6,343 nt of DNA, from assembly GCA_023414155.1 (NCBI GenBank), contig JAEZOG010000122.1, positions 1 to 6,343 of the forward strand, read 5' to 3'. Below, piece by piece: positions 6,190 through 6,343 of the stretch. Each line of letters begins with the position of its first letter. The first letter of the stretch is position 1. The notes beneath the pieces were generated by a model. That model was not told the DNA's origin, made no database searches, and saw only the letters and a list, made by a program, of their open reading frames with translations. The position numbers were made by a program, and so were the translations under genes. This DNA comes from Cyanobacteria bacterium OH_CFB_184. Its GTDB lineage: Bacteria > Cyanobacteriota > Vampirovibrionia > Gastranaerophilales > Gastranaerophilaceae.

Positions 6190-6343
6190 ATGAATAATAG
6201 AGTACTTTTATGTATTATGGATGGTTGGGGAATCGGTCAGGGAAGATGCCCTAAAGATGCAACTAAAGATGCTAAAACTCCAAATTTTGATAAATTCAAA
6301 CAAGAAGAAAAATTCACAACGATTTTTGCAGACGGTGAACACG
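6190..6343 (+). CDS. gpmI: 2,3-bisphosphoglycerate-independent phosphoglycerate mutase, N-terminal part (3' end cut by window)
   Basis: Only the first 51 codons of a protein that is usually about 510 residues are present. The enzyme interconverts 3- and 2-phosphoglycerate in glycolysis and gluconeogenesis in the cytoplasm, using two metal ions (usually manganese) and a phosphoserine intermediate. It belongs to the alkaline phosphatase superfamily. The opening VLLCIMDGWGIG (5-16) is the family's N-terminal signature, with Asp11 as the expected metal ligand, and TPNFDKF (30-36) is the second conserved block. The catalytic serine, in the MGNSEVGH motif normally near residue 60, lies just beyond the window and cannot be checked. 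The sequence between the two blocks is Lys/Asp-rich. The archaeal-type ApgM is an alternative, but the DGWG and TPNFD pattern favours GpmI. The gene diverges from the glycosyltransferase pair and appears functionally unrelated to it. Confidence 0.9.
   Translation, partial: MNNRVLLCIMDGWGIGQGRCPKDATKDAKTPNFDKFKQEEKFTTIFADGEH

Overview
This is an AT-rich, compact bacterial window with three complete genes, two genes cut by the window edges, and two sizeable intergenic regions. No tRNA, rRNA, CRISPR array, insertion sequence or phage gene was recognised. Good Shine-Dalgarno sites precede the two edge genes and the TPR gene, and the base composition fits a low-GC bacterium. My best guess at lineage is a gut-type non-photosynthetic cyanobacterium (Gastranaerophilales/Vampirovibrionia). 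It rests on general impression and on short FKA / SFSG-like motifs near one N-terminus; Firmicutes or other low-GC phyla are not excluded.

Layout. Bases 1-1897 (minus strand) encode most of a large protein whose C-terminus lies outside the window. It has an unrecognised N-terminal region of about 300 residues followed by a nucleotidyltransferase (sugar-nucleotide pyrophosphorylase type) domain with a variant signature loop. Bases 1898-2400 are a 503-bp divergent intergenic region. It carries A/T-tracts spaced at roughly one helical turn, a 9-bp hairpin followed by a U-run on the minus strand, an AT-only hairpin, and a consensus -10 box for the next gene. Bases 2401-3801 (plus) encode a cytoplasmic 466-residue TPR-repeat protein. 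It converges with the next gene, leaving one base between the two stop codons.

Bases 3803-5997 (minus) hold two family 2 glycosyltransferases in the same orientation: a 300-residue enzyme first, then, 68 bp downstream, a 407-residue enzyme with a Rossmann-like C-terminal domain. They probably act in cell-surface polysaccharide synthesis; donor and acceptor sugars cannot be read from sequence. Bases 5998-6189 are a divergent promoter region, and from 6190 (plus) the window enters gpmI, the cofactor-independent phosphoglycerate mutase of glycolysis.

How they work together. The two glycosyltransferases are the only clear functional pair. The nucleotidyltransferase could in principle make an activated sugar, but it is over 1.9 kb away in a separate transcription unit, so a link is speculative. 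No defence or mobile system is evident. The points most worth checking are the architecture of the nucleotidyltransferase, its structured upstream region, and the glycosyltransferase-Rossmann fusion.
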